From Prochilodus magdalenae (Eukaryota > Chordata > Actinopteri > Characiformes > Prochilodontidae), in assembly GCA_024036415.1 (NCBI GenBank), contig JAMWET010003133.1, positions 1 to 64,000 on the forward strand: a stretch of DNA of 64,000 nucleotides, in the 5' to 3' direction. A program made the position numbers and the translations under genes. Under the pieces are notes generated by a model. The model had not been told where the DNA came from. It did not search any database and saw only the letters and a list, made by a program, of their open reading frames with translations. This document shows positions 36,001 to 48,067 of this stretch, piece after piece. Numbering within the stretch: position 1 is the stretch's first letter; the number at the start of each line of letters is the position of its first letter.

Positions 36001-36646
36001 TTTGATTTGGAGACGAACCCAGCCTTGCTGTTACCAGTAACCAGTGCATGTTTCTGAAATTCTATACTCTCCTATGATCAGGCTCAATACAAGGTCAGTA
36101 GAAGGCAGAGTGTCGGGTACTAAGTACTCAACAAAAGTAAACGGGTTTGTGGTAAAGAAATGACTGCAATAAGCTCAGTAGGCTAGTTTTGTTTAACTTT
36201 ATTTTCCACGCCCACAACACAGTTATCACGCCCGACCGCCGTCTCCGCTTTCCCTCGCCCGGAACACAGGGTTTTTACAACAGCACCCCCTACTGGGCGT
36301 CCAATACAAAACTTATTGAGGAAACGCCCTCAACTACAATACACCACACAGAGCACCCAAACCACCTTCACTCACCTTCACACCTGTAAAAATGCGATGT
36401 GACAATAAAAGTGATTTGATTTGAACCAAATAAATAAATAAATAAATATGGATTTAATATTTTAATGGCAAAATGCTGACTTGGCCTATCAGCATTTTAA
36501 TTTCACTCATATTTAAGATGTATAAGAATTATACAGTCAAAATATAAATAAAATTTTTAAAAATAGGTGAAAAAGAAACAACAGAAAATTCTCATAAAAT
36601 TCCAATCAGAAGTTTTTGTTTTATATAGGAATATTTATATTCATAA

Positions 36647-36856
36647 TCATTTGTACTCACTACAAAGTGGGCACCTCCCGATCCTCAGGAGCAGTCTGTC
36701 CAGCAGTACCAGCAGTAGGCTGAAGAGAAGAGGGTCTAGAGTCTCAAAATCTAGTGGAAAAACCTCTGGGACTGAGAGCACAGAGGCTGTCCAGACTTCA
36801 TCATTGATGTTCCTGACAGGTGTGGACGAACTCACAGAAAGAAGAAGGTAGATCAC
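36647..36856 (-). pseudogene. Relic paralogous to 11382-11490
   Basis: Minus-strand reading gives NDEVWTASVLSVPEVFPLD, matching NAEGWTASVFSAPEVLLPD at 11382-11490, then unrelated hydrophobic sequence. The neighbouring exon pieces seen near 10.9-11.3 kb are not found here. Confidence 0.4.
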
Positions 36857-37849
36857 AGTACCTTAATCATATAAACAGATACAGATACACAGCTATAAAC
36901 AGAGTCAGGCTGGATAACCTTTGACGCATGTAAAAAAAAAAAATTAATATAAGGGAAAAAAAAAAGAAAAAACAGTTCTTTTCCACTTTAATATTATTGT
37001 TAAATTGTTTATTTCCGCACATGATCTATTACTGGGTTATCGATTGGTTGAGCCTATGTGATCGATATGCGATTGGTTTGGACTGAGCGAGGGGATCGGT
37101 GTAGCGCGCGCTGGGCTTGCATCACTCGTAAAGTAATGCAGCTGTGAGCAGTACTCAGCGTTCTGTTTGTTCCCTGTAAATATTCTTTATCCTTCCCTCT
37201 CTCAGGTCCGACAAAGGGAATTAATCACCATGAAATGTTCATAGAGACACTCTTGAGAGTAAATATCGTTTTGTGGCCGTTTTAAAGGCGTATTTACCTT
37301 GTTCAGTCAACGTTTGTTCGCTAAATGTAGCTAGCTTAGCATGTTAACATGGCGCTCAGGCGGGAGTTCGGATTAGCTCTGAGACGCTGTTTGTTCAATG
37401 TGAGAGGTTAATGCAGTAGTGGTAACTTTTAGCTTATAGAGTAAGTAATTTTAACCGACCGAGCAGCCCAGTAAAGCAAGTTAAACATGTCTGTTTCCAA
37501 TGGTGAAGCCAATAGTGGTGTTAGAGTTTGTTTGCCCAAGATGTTCATTTAATATGTAACTGCTGAAGTTAATATGAGGTTTGTGAAGAGCTGTAAATAT
37601 AATATTAATTAAGTATTGTTTTGTGTAGCAAAGTATAGGTTTTGTGATATATATTGAAAATATGAGAGAACGTGCTAAGAGTATTGCTGGTGACTGTTTA
37701 AATAAGAGTGAGAGATATTGCCCTTAAATGTACTTAAGTATGGAAAGTAAAAGTAGCATGATTTATGGCTGTAATGTTTTATCAACACCAAAAGTAACAC
37801 TTAACATTTACCTCTTTAGTGTCAACTACTGACACACACACACACACTC

Positions 37850-38760
37850 GGGCAATTCAGTATCTCCCCATCACCTGACTGCGTGTCTTGACTGGGAGGA
37901 AACCGGAGCACCTGGACTAAGCCCAGCTCTACTGTACCTCTGTGATGAGAGTAGGTTGGAGCCCTTCTCTGTGCAGCTATGCAGCATCACAGCTAGAGGG
38001 CAGCACCTACCCTGATACAGCCGTGCTGGAAGGAGAAGCTCTCCAGTTCCTAGGTAGTTCTCAAGTTCTTAGGTACATTCAACACACAGAGTTGTCCCTG
38101 AGCCGCTCCTGTGTTGTCTCGGCTGTGTGCTTAGGTTCAGTGTATCATTGGCAGGTGAACCTTCAGCCCAGTTTAAGGTCCTGAGCGCTCTGGATCAGGT
38201 TTTCATTAAGAATATATATCTCCATTCAGCTTTCCCTCAACTCTGACCAGTCTCCCTGTCCCAGCTGCTGAAAAACAACCCACGGCATGGTGCTGCCACC
38301 ACCATGCTTCACTGTAGGGATGGTACTGGGCAGGTGATGGGGCCATAAAGTCCAATCTTGGTTTCTTCAGACAAGAGAATCTTATTTCTTACCATCTGAG
38401 AGTCTTTTAGACGCTGTGTCTTTAACTGAGGAGAGACGTCTGTCTGGCCATCCTTCCATAAAGCCTAGCTTGGTGGAGTGCTGCAGTGATGGCTGACCTT
38501 CCAGGAGTTTCTCCCATCTGCACAAAGGAGCTTTGGAGCTCAGCCAGAGTGACCACTGGGTTAATGGTCACCTTTCTTACCATGGTCCTTCTCCTTTCTC
38601 CCCCAGGAAGAGCCCTGGTCATTCTAAATTTTTCCATTTAAGAATTATGGAGGCCACTGTGCTCTTGGGAACGGATGTTGTTTGTAGCCTCCTCTAGATG
38701 TGTGCCTCCATACAGTCTCTGAGCTCTCCAGTCAGCTGTTAGCTGCAAGACCATATGTAT
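37850..38760 (-). mobile_element. Degenerate Tc1-like element (block B-C copy)
   Basis: Minus-strand frame at 38637-38422 reads KVTINPVVTLAELQSSFVQM and ARLYGRMARQTSLLS, the N-terminal DNA-binding part of a Tc1 transposase. Other pieces are broken. It is the paralogue of 13560-14480. Confidence 0.7.
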
Positions 38761-40190
38761 ATATCTATATCTATCTTGGTCAGTATTTTAATATATTAAT
38801 AAACATACTTACAGATGATCAAGAGAAATGAAATATAAATTGAATTTCATAGTGTCATAGCAAAGGGTCTGAGCACTCCTGTCACTGCAGTATATTTCCG
38901 TTATTATATTTTAATATTCTAACATTCTAAAAGTGCCCCTCATCCAAAACCCCAAACCAGGTTATTACCTACTTTATTCCCACCATCTCTGATCATCTCA
39001 TCACATACACTTACCATATTAAGGCTCTTTATAACAAAGTTATCGCCTGGTGCTATTTCTGATTTGTTCCTATGCAGAATTCACCCCCCCTTCCCCTCCT
39101 TACATCATTCTCAAAGACATGGTAGCTATAGCTCACTTCATTAAAGGGAAAAGGGAGGATGGGAAACTGTGTTGAAATGATTTTTAGAAAAAAAAAATCA
39201 CAAATATTTCACTCGGAGACGTCCGCCAGAAACCTGTAGAATGTGTCTTCTTTACTACAGTCAGAAATGTCCAGTACTAAACTACACGTTTGGTGTGTCT
39301 CGGTGTGTTAGTGTATCAGTTCGTTAAGGGTTGGTGGTAATGTGGTCAGTTATGTTCCTTTGAGCACTTTACCAACACAGTAATTGATGAAGGTTTCTTG
39401 AAACATAAACCACAAGCCAACTGACCGATTCTAAATTCAGTGTTCCATGTTTGGGTGAAGAGCATAGTTCAACCACAAGACACAGGAAATGACACCATCA
39501 CTTCTGCACTTCGATAAGCCAGTTAAGCTGCTTCCTGTGCAGCCAAACAATCTGCTTATGATTGTAGAAATCCTAAGGCCCTAAGAAAAAATAGCAGTTG
39601 ACTTCTGCATTGCCCTGTATGCAATATAACTGTAGCACATGACTCATTACTTCTCAGTACTGACGAGAATGAGCTTCTAATGTTTAATGTCTAATATTTT
39701 ATTGTGTTGCGCTTCTAACGTTAAGCGCTGAATAGTGATGTTAGGAGCTGAACACTGCATCGTATGACATGGTACAAGCAGTGACTAAAGATCCACTGGT
39801 ACCAGTCGAAATAAACGTCTGTGTCTGTAACCGAACAAATACAGGGTCTAGAGCAGGGGTTTATTTACCTCCAGCATCAGGAATTCTCAACTTTGGTAAA
39901 GCTGACCAAGAGCAATCTCTCTAAAAGCAGAGAACCACCATGATGTGAATAGAGCTGGTGTTTGTCCTGCTGCAGAGGATCTTTTGAAACTGTCACACCA
40001 GGGGAAGATGAGTGAACTACAGGAGCTGGGGTTTAGGACAGACTGCATGGAAAAGAAGCCATCAAGTACTCACATGTTCAGTGCATGTCTGTCTTAGACC
40101 TGAGATTCATCATATCTAACGGGAGAACAGGGAACCTGCAGTTACTTAAACCATCTTAAACTTAGGTATCCATATCCAAGATCTGAAAAG
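38760..40190. other. Non-coding block paralogous to 14500-14880 and 16967-18050
   Basis: Collinear non-coding sequence; it lacks the 2-kb TATAGCGCC element. No coding signal. Confidence 0.6.
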
Positions 40191-40222
40191 TCCATTTCTG
40201 GGAGTTATTCATAATTTTATTC

Positions 40223-40229
<7 letters not shown>

Positions 40230-40276
<47 letters not shown>
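40230..40276. repeat. (TA)n microsatellite
   Basis: About 23 TA dinucleotides directly before a truncated Tc1 element, a TA-targeting transposon. Confidence 0.95.
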
Positions 40277-40282
<6 letters not shown>

Positions 40283-40289
40283 TATATAT

Positions 40290-40832
40290 ATGGTGCGGTA
40301 CCTGGACCCTACAGAGGTTGCACAGGTAGTCCAACTACTGAAGGATGGCACATCAATATGTGCCATTGCCACAAGGTTTGCTGTGTTTCCCAGCACAGTC
40401 TTAAGAGTACAGTGGAGATTCCAGGGGACGGGCAGGTACTCTAGGAGAGCTGGACAAGGCTGTAGAGGGTCCTTAACCCCTCAGCAGGACCGGTATCTGC
40501 TCCTTTGTGCAAGGAGGAACGAGATAAGCACTGCCAGAGCCCTACTGCTGTGAATGTGTCTGACCAAACAATCAGAAACAGAACTCATGAGGGCGGCCTG
40601 AGGGCCCGACGTCCTGTAGTGGGCCCTGTGCTCACTGGCCAGCACCGTAGAGCTCGATTGGCATTCGCCACAGAACACCAGAATTGGCACCTTGTGCTTT
40701 TCACAGATGAGAGCAGGTTTCACCTGAGCACATGTGACAGACGTGACAGGGTCTGGAGATGCCGTGGAGAATGTTATGCCACCTGCAACATCATTCAGCA
40801 TGACTGGTTTGTCAGCACTCAGCACTCTAATA
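40290..40832 (+). mobile_element. Truncated Tc1-like transposase (5' part)
   Basis: MVRYLDPTEVAQVVQLLKDG opens a paired-type DNA-binding domain (residues 1-87). A frameshift near 40540 leads to VSDQTIRNRTHEGGLRARRP and LVLFTDESRFHLSTCDRRD with the first catalytic Asp. The element is cut off where the next Tc1 begins. No left terminal repeat is seen. Confidence 0.85.
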
Positions 40833-40834
40833 TA

Positions 40835-42374
40835 CATACCGGATTCCAAAAAAGTTGGGACACTAAACAAATTGTAAATAAAAACTGAATGCAATGATGT
40901 GGAGGTGCCAGCATCTAATATTTTATTCAGAATAGAACACAAATCACAGATCAAAAGTTTAAACTGAGAGAATGTATCATTTTAAGGGAAAAATATGTTG
41001 TTTCAAAATTTCATGGCGTCAACAAATCCCAAAAAAGTTGGGACAAGACCATTTTTACCACTGTGTGGCATCCCCCCTTCTCCTTACAACACTCAACAGA
41101 TGTCTGGGGACAGAGGAGACCAGTTTCTCAAGTTTAGAAATAGGAATGCTCTCGCACCTTCCTCTTTATGATGCGCCAAATGTTCTCTATAGGTGAAAGA
41201 TCTGGACTGCAGGCTGGCCATTTCAGTACCCGGATCCTTCTCCTACGGAGCCATGATGTTGTGATTGCTGCAGAATGTGGTCTGGCATTATCTTGTTGAA
41301 AAATGCAGTGTCTTCCCTGAAAGAGATGACGTCTAGATGGGAGCATATGTTGTTCTAGAACCTGAACATAGTTCTCTGCATTAATGGTGCCTTTCCAGAC
41401 ATGCAAGCTGCCCATGCCACAAGCACTCATGCAACCCCATACCATCAGTGATGCAGGCTTCTGAACGGAGCGTTGATAACAACTTGGGTTATCCTCGTCC
41501 TCTCTGGTCCGGATGACATGGCGTCCCAGTGCTCCATAAAGAACTTCAAATCGTGACTCATCTGACCACAGAACAGTCTTCCATTTAGCCACACTCCATT
41601 TTAAAAGACCCCTGGCCCAGTGCAAACATCTGAGCTTGTGGAGCTTGCTTAGAAATGGCTTCCTTTTTGCACTGTAGAGTTTCAGCTGACAACGGCGGAT
41701 GGCACGGTGGATTGTGTTCACTGACAATGCTTTCTGGAAGTGTTCCTGAGCCCATTCTGTTATTTCCTTGACAGTGGCATTCCTGTTTGAGGTGCAGTGA
41801 CGTTTAAGGGCCCGGAGATCACGAGCATCCAGTAGAGTTTTACGACCTTGGCCCTTACGCACAGCGATTGTTCCAGATTCTCTGAATCTTTTGATGATGT
41901 TATGCACGGTTGATGATGATAACTTAAAAGTCTTTGCTATTTTACGCTGGGAAACACCATTCTGGTATTGCTGCACTATCTTTCTGCGCAACAATGGTGG
42001 AATTGGTGATCCTCTTACCATCTTGGCTTCAGATAGACACTGACACTCTGAGAAGCTCTTTTTATACCCAATCATGTAGTCAATTAACCTAATTAGTGTT
42101 AATTGGTCTTCCAGCTGTTCGTTATATGCTCAATTTCCTTTTTCCATCCACTTATTGCTACTTGTCCCAACTTTTTTGGGATTTGTTGACGCCATGAAAT
42201 TTTGAAACAACATATTTTTCCCTTAAAATGATACATTCTCTCAGTTTAAACTTTTGATCTGTGATTTGTGTTCTATTCTGAATAAAATATTAGATGTTGG
42301 CACCTCCACATCATTGCATTCAGTTTTTATTCACAATTTGTTTAGTGTCCCAACTTTTTTTGGAATCCGGTTTG
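40835..42374 (-). mobile_element. Near-complete Tc1-like element, 1540 bp
   Basis: Flanking TA dinucleotides (40833-40834, 42375-42376) bracket inverted ends CATACCGGATTCC and CAAACCGGATTCC. Terminal repeats are about 210 bp (40835-41050, 42163-42374), each with 'aaaaagttgggaca' at its outer and inner end, the IR/DR arrangement. The transposase gene is on the minus strand. Confidence 0.95.
41134..42075 (-). CDS. Tc1-like DD34E transposase, C-terminally truncated (313 aa)
   Basis: Cut-and-paste transposase acting at TA sites in the nucleus. Helix-turn-helix parts: about residues 28-75 (LLRRKIVQQYQNGVSQRKIA) and the second, about 95-140 (KEITEWAQEHFQKALSV), with the RKGQGRK linker between. Catalytic triad visible: Asp in LWSDESRFE, Asp in FQQDNARPHSA, and Glu in SPIENIW with 34 residues between the last two. 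The frame then runs into REHSYF and stop. The missing end (IPISKLEKLVSSVPRHLLSV) is present just downstream in another frame, so a small deletion with frameshift removed roughly 20-30 residues. Probably inactive or impaired. The first Met at 42075 could be upstream of the true start MVRGSPIPPLLRRK. Confidence 0.9.
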   Translation of the reverse strand: MIGYKKSFSECQCLSEAKMVRGSPIPPLLRRKIVQQYQNGVSQRKIAKTFKLSSSTVHNIIKRFRESGTIAVRKGQGRKTLLDARDLRALKRHCTSNRNATVKEITEWAQEHFQKALSVNTIHRAIRRCQLKLYSAKRKPFLSKLHKLRCLHWARGLLKWSVAKWKTVLWSDESRFEVLYGALGRHVIRTREDEDNPSCYQRSVQKPASLMVWGCMSACGMGSLHVWKGTINAENYVQVLEQHMLPSRRHLFQGRHCIFQQDNARPHSAAITTSWLRRRRIRVLKWPACSPDLSPIENIWRIIKRKVREHSYF

Positions 42375-42401
42375 TACATGTACAGCTCCACACAATGTAG
42401 G

Positions 42402-42428
42402 ATTTAGCCACACTCCATTTTAAAAGAC
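42402..42428 (-). mobile_element. 27-bp stray piece of the neighbouring transposase
   Basis: 27 bp identical to 41583-41609 inside the transposase gene, 28 bp outside the right end of the element. It is followed by a (GT)n stretch. Confidence 0.7.
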
Positions 42429-42559
42429 AGGTGCATGTGTGTGTACTGTGTGTGTGTGTGTACTGTGTAAAATTTTGTCCCCCTCTGTGCAGTGTGAGCT
42501 ACTGTAACCAAATACAAATTCCTTGTATATGTAAAGACACTTCCCAAATAAAGCTTGAT

Positions 42560-42880
42560 TCTGAATTTGAGATATTTTATTTGGCCATTCTTCTCTACAG
42601 ATCCTCGCAAGCTCTTTTAGGTTGGATGGGGACCATCGGTGGACAATCATTTTTAGGTCTCCCCCAGATGTTTGATTGGGTTCAGTTCAGTGCTCTAGCT
42701 GGGCCACTTAAAAAAGTCACTCCTGTTTTGTCTCGGCTGTGTGCTTAAGGTCTTTGTTTTGTTAGAAGGTGAACCTTCAGCCCAAGCTGAGATCCTGAGC
42801 ACTCAAATTCAGCTTTCCCTTCAACCCTGACCAGTCTCCCTGTCCCAGTCGCTTTAAAACAACCCCACAGCATTATACGG
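42560..42880 (-). mobile_element. Tc1-like C-terminal relic
   Basis: Minus-strand relic matching the C-terminal half of a common fish Tc1 ('ctgggccact', 'ctcggctgtgtgcttaaggtc', 'gaaggtgaaccttcagccc'). No open frame survives. Same family as 13560-14480. Confidence 0.65.
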
Positions 42881-42937
42881 CCATATATATATATACACGT
42901 GTATGTATGTTGGTGAACATATTTAACAACCCTAGCG

Positions 42938-43360
42938 TGACTAACGCAGTGACTGAAACTGAGAAGTGACGATGCTCTGATGAACAGCAGCGTTCGGGGT
43001 CACTACATTATTAACCCTCGGTTCTGTGCACTTTAGTTTGTATTGATGTTCTTCATGTTGGTAACAGTAGCTGGAACTGTTCTACACTTATTTCTCAGAT
43101 GTGCACGTATGGTCAGTTTCTTATTACCTCATAAGACAGTACACCACATTACATACTGTTATACGACCCCAGCTCCTCTTCAGCTGTGAAGGGCTGTGTT
43201 GCATAGCAAGCCGTTTTAGTCTAAAATGTTATAATAACATTTAATTTGTTTTGCAAAGGAGTATTCAGCATATTTGGTTAAACTCTGAGATTCTTCCTTT
43301 ACCGTTCTGTCTTCCATTTTGTGCCCTGCACTGACTTGCTGCATGCATATCATGTATCTT
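42938..43360. other. Segment inverted relative to 20410-20965
   Basis: The sequence here matches the reverse complement of the other block (for example 'gttggtaacagtagctggaac' against 'gttccagctgctgttaccaac'). It is non-coding. Confidence 0.75.
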
Positions 43361-44159
43361 TTTTTAAAAATTAATGTTGATCTAGTAAAAACTGAATTAT
43401 GGATAAAATCTTGGAAAATGACATGACATTGTGTCATTAGCTCACATCTGTGCCATAAAGACCTGTCTTGCATTTCATTGGTTTAACAAGGTCATGTGAC
43501 ATAGTGACTTGCCTACCGGTTAACTGCAGGTTAGCCCTTTACATGCTAGTCAGTTAGTGAGCTCCAGTCTGATTTGTGAATGTGATTCATTCCATCCAAT
43601 TAGGTGAGTAAAGAATTTGTGTGTTATGTAGATTAGGTTATAATTTAAATTCTGTTCTAGTATCAAGCCTGATCTCCCAACCCCCTTTTATGATGTCCTC
43701 CTTTTTGAGGTTATGAAAGAGGCCACCCTATATATGGGCTAGCTGCAGCCTTAGTAGTGGTAACGCTAGCTAGTATATAATGCTAATCATTAAGTTCATT
43801 TTATTGTCACTGAGCGTCACATTTTGTCCTTTCAATGGTAAAGTACTCATAACATGTTTTTATTGATTACAGTTGTGTATATTCTGATACATATTCAGTA
43901 TTAATAATCAACTATAAACTTTGTAGTTCCATAATTCAAAGTTTTAGCCTAACTAGCATGTGTACATATTTCTGTATTCTGCTTAAACAGGTTGTATTAT
44001 TTCATCCTGTGTCGAATTCCCACCTTAGCCAAGTTATTTACCATATTTTTGGTGAAGATGTCACCGTGTTCCAAATTTCTATATATCAACTACGCATTTA
44101 CAGATTAAGGCTTAAAGTGAAAGACAAGAAGCAACACAAGTGAGTCCAGAGGATGGAGC

Positions 44160-44560
44160 AGCAGTCTGAGACATTCAGTACAGAGGAGGTGCAGCACCAC
44201 CAGACATGATGTGAGAAAAGTCCCCCGAATGTGGAGTGTAATGTGTATTGTAATGTTCAGCTGTTCATGAGTGTGATGGCATGTGGGAAGAAGCGTCTCT
44301 GTAGCCTGGTTGTCTTGATCCTCTTTTGGCTAACGCACCAACCTGAGGGAAGACGCTGGAACAGGAGATGGCCAGGGTGTGATGGATCAGTGATGATCTT
44401 CTCTCCACGCCTCCTGGTCTGGAAGTGTGCAGATCCAGCAGAGTGGGTATTTTGGCTCCAGTGGTCTTCTCTGCAGAACTGATTATGCGCTGCAGTCTGT
44501 GTCCTGTTTGGTGGCTGAGCTGCCCCACACTGTGATAGACGTGGTGAGAACAGATAACCT
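44160..44560 (-). mobile_element. LINE 3' fragment
   Basis: Minus-strand reading gives HQTGHRLQRIISSAEKTTGA, KIPTLLDLHTSR and further pieces typical of the end of fish non-LTR ORF2. Frame is broken and the 5' part absent. It is not present at the paralogous place near 22190. Confidence 0.65.
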
Positions 44561-45068
44561 TAAGGAGCTCCTGGTGCTTTTTTGCTGATGGATGCTGTGG
44601 ATATATTGTGTTGCTGTAGCAGCACCTAACTCTCAGGCTTCCATGTTTCAGTGAAAGCCTTTTCTACCTGGCAATGTAATGAGCTCTTAATGCTGTTATA
44701 TGGATTGCGTCACAGAATGACCACTGCGGCTTCCTGCTGCCATATTTCTAGCAGGGTATATTAGAGACCGCAAATACATGCACCATCCAGCTGCAGTGCT
44801 CACTCAGAGGCTTTTATAAATAGAACTCTATTTAGATAAATGACGTGTAACCACACAGTTAGGCAAATGCACTGGTGGTGTGCTTCATGTCAATGTAACT
44901 ATATTCGTTCTCGTGTTAAACCAGTGATTTGTCTTCTGTACAAGAAAACTGGATGAGTAAAATGATGATGGTAACCGCTGTTTTACCTCTTTCAATGTGG
45001 GGTTAGCCATGCTTCAGTTCAACATTTTGTCTACCTATGACTGGCACCCATACCAAATACAGATGCTA

Positions 45069-45129
45069 CGATGGATAGATAGATGGATGGATGGATGGAT
45101 GGATGGATGGATGGATGGATGGATGGATG

Positions 45130-45191
<62 letters not shown>

Positions 45192-45206
45192 TAGATAGAT
45201 AGATAG
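45069..45206. repeat. GATG/GATA/GACA microsatellite
   Basis: About 14 GATG, then GATA, GACA and GATA tetranucleotides, adjoining the truncated end of the LINE fragment at 45207. Confidence 0.97.
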
Positions 45207-45965
45207 AGCCCTTGTCCAGACGTGAGTGTCCTCAACTCCCACTTTCTCCCTGTAGGCAAACTGCAGGCGGTCCATTTGGTGTTGAACCTGGGGTCTGAGA
45301 AGTAGGCGTTCCAGGGACCTCCTGACATGTGGTGTTAGAGTGACCGGCCTGAAATCATTGAGCTCACTGGGTCGGTCCTTCTTAGGTACTGGAACAAAGC
45401 ACAATGTCTTCCATAGTGTGAGAGCCCTGCCCAAGGGCAGACTCAGGCTGAAGATGTGCTGTAGGGGTGCACCCAGCTCGAGACTGAGACTGAAGTTGAG
45501 GGGTAGGTGATCGCTGGAGCTTTAACAGGGCCGTCAAACCAGTGGTAGAAAGTGTTGAACTTGTTTTGCTCTCTTTACATCATCTTCTGCAGCACCATTC
45601 ATCCTCTGCTTACAGCCTGTGATGGTCTTTGTACCATTCCATCCCTCCCTCATGTTATTCTCCCTTAGCTTCTGCTCCACCTTCTTCCTGTAGGACTCCT
45701 TGGCCTCTCGTAATTGGATTGAGCGCTGCTAAGCTCCTCCTGGTTGTTGTCTTTAAAGGCCCTCTTCTTCTTGTTCAGAAGGCCTTTAACACTGCTGGTA
45801 ATCCAGGGCTTGTTAGCATAGCAACGCCCAGTCTTTACAGGAACAACAACGTCCATACAAAAACGTCCATGCTTGTAGTCCGGCATGCAGTCAACATGAC
45901 ACTTGAGGACGACCTAGATCATCAGAGAGCAACAGCAACTTCAGATAAACCCTCATTTTCCCTTT
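45207..45965 (-). mobile_element. LINE fragment (linker and reverse transcriptase)
   Basis: Minus-strand pieces: NKPWITSSVKGLLNKKKRAF near 45830-45760, then LCFVPVPKKDRPSELNDFRP and VQHQMDRLQFAYREKVGVED (45410-45220), which are the start of a non-LTR reverse transcriptase. The frame is broken and both ends are truncated, the 3' side by the microsatellite. In the paralogous block this place (near 22625) has unrelated sequence. Confidence 0.8.
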
Positions 45966-46334
45966 CATAATACAATGGTTCTTTACTACAAACAGTCACA
46001 CGAAATAAAGGTGTTAACCACATCCAGCCTGAGGGCATAAAGAGCTCAGTACTTCCCAGAACTCAGGATATGGTATATAGATGTGATGGACCTGTCTTAC
46101 TAAGGTAAGAGACTTTATGCAATTAATATGCATACTTTCATACAAACTTTCATATTAAATGTATTTTGTTTGTTGTTTTATTAAGAAAGCACAACTGTTA
46201 TTTATTAGCCAAGCCTCAAGAGTACAATAACTATCCATTCAGTATAGATTTTATTATAGAGAAGATCAAACGTGAAATTTGATCAGGTTTACTGAACAGT
46301 AGCCAACACCTACTTAACACTAACTGTGTAAAAT

Positions 46335-46342
46335 AATAATAA

Positions 46343-46396
<54 letters not shown>
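46335..46396. repeat. (ATT)n microsatellite
   Basis: ATT trinucleotide tract at the position equivalent to 23348-23382. Confidence 0.9.
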
Positions 46397-47129
46397 AGCC
46401 TAGTTCCCACAGTATTATCAAAACAGGGGTGGTCATCTGTAGGCTTCCTTACCAGTACCCAATGCTAACACTTAACAGTTCAGCTTCATATAACAGAATA
46501 AAACTTCTCAGCTGTTTACATCTTAATGGACATGGCTTCTCTTAAAGCATCAATGAGATATTAATGTTCTTAATACATTACATTTTAAAATTACCTCACA
46601 AAAATAAAAAGGCGGCTGTTAAGTAAAATAAAACTGTCCCCTGCATGCCTGATAAAATTGCCCAGTCTCTCCTGGAATCAGAGTTTGGTGGGGAAAGTGG
46701 AAGTGAAGGATCAGCTGCTCCTCTAATGCAATGTCCACAGCAGGGCAGGGTTGGGGAAAAATGCAGTGAGCACAGTATCCACACACCTCTCCTGGTAGCC
46801 TCTGGTGCTATAGGGTTTCTTAATGGTCCTAAAATTTAAGTTTAAGATAAAAATAAATTAAAATAATATCTCTCTATACCCCTCTGCTGTTCTCACACCT
46901 CTTTTATTCGACCCCCCACTTCCCGTCAATGAGAATCTATGAAGGTATTTACAAACAGCTTAGTCTAACAAACACAAAGACCACTGAACTTGTGCATCCT
47001 TTTATAGTACATAATACTAATAACGCTTTATGCAGACTAAGCCTATAAGCTGTGTTCACTGAGCTACATGAAAGTAAAGCAGGTTCCGTTGGTGTTCTGA
47101 TGAGTGCTAGTGTGACGGGTGCGGTGTGG

Positions 47130-47990
47130 GCATCAGTAAAAACATGCGGAGACAGCTCTCTGGTAGTTCCGTCACTTTATTATCTCCGTCATACCTGTAT
47201 ACTGAAACTGAATTTATAATTGTTGGTACTAAGACAGCTGTCTCTTTATACTCCGACTGTGTGCTTGCTGTTAATGACACACCAGTCACCCCGTCCACTA
47301 CTGTGCGGAACCTTGGTGTTCTGTTTTACCCTTGCCTCAGTTTTGCTTCCCATATTAAATCTCTGACAATGTCTGCATTTTTCCATCTTCACAATATTGC
47401 TAGGCTCCGCCCACTGCTTATATCAAAAGCTGCTGAGGCTCTGGTTCATGCATTTATGACATCTAGACTAGATTATTCCAATGCTCTGTTCCATGGTCTG
47501 CCCTCTGCAGTACATTCAAAACTCCGCAGCCAGAGTCTTAGTCGGCACCAAGAAGTCCGCGCACATCACCTCCATCCTTCTTCAGCTACACTGGCTACCA
47601 GTCACAGAGCGTATCCGCTATAAGATCCTGCTCCTGACCTTTAAAGCCCTGCACGGACTACCACCCACCTACCTGTCAGCCCTCCTACATCCTTACGTTC
47701 CATCACGTAAGCTAAGGTCTTCTGACTCTGATCTCCTAGCTGTTCCTAGGTCCAGGCTTTTAGTGGCAGGTCATTTAGTGTTGCTGCCCCCACACTCTGG
47801 AACTCCCTACCTTCATCTATACGCACTTCCCCCTCTCTTTCCGTGTTCAGAACTCAGTTAACAACGTATCTTTTCTCTGAACATTTTCATTCTTCATGAT
47901 AATTTTTTGTTTGTTTGTTTATTTGTTGGTTTATTTTTGTGTTTGTAAAGCGTCCTTGGGTTTGTGAAAGGCGCTATAGAAGTGTAAACT
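47130..47990 (+). mobile_element. L2-type LINE 3' end
   Basis: Plus-strand pieces read TPVTPSTTVRNLGVLF, FHLHNIARLRPLLIS, SRLDYSNALFHGLPSA, then in another frame NSAARVLVGTKKSAHITSIL, LHWLPVTERIRYKIL, FKALHGLPPTYLSALL. The 3' end has 'gtaaagcgtccttgggttt' and 'aaggcgctatagaagtgtaa' before an (ATT)n tail, the typical L2 tail. One frameshift near 47500; 5' truncated. Confidence 0.9.
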
Positions 47991-47997
47991 ATTATTA

Positions 47998-48066
<69 letters not shown>
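47991..48066. repeat. (ATT)n tail of the L2 element
   Basis: About 24 ATT units directly after the L2 3' end. Confidence 0.95.

Positions 48067-48067
<1 letters not shown>

Noticed and set aside
37040..37400. Possible second promoter (GC-richer sequence with atggcg)
   Set aside because: The motif cluster seen at 12.3 kb is not repeated here and no splice donor context was evident.
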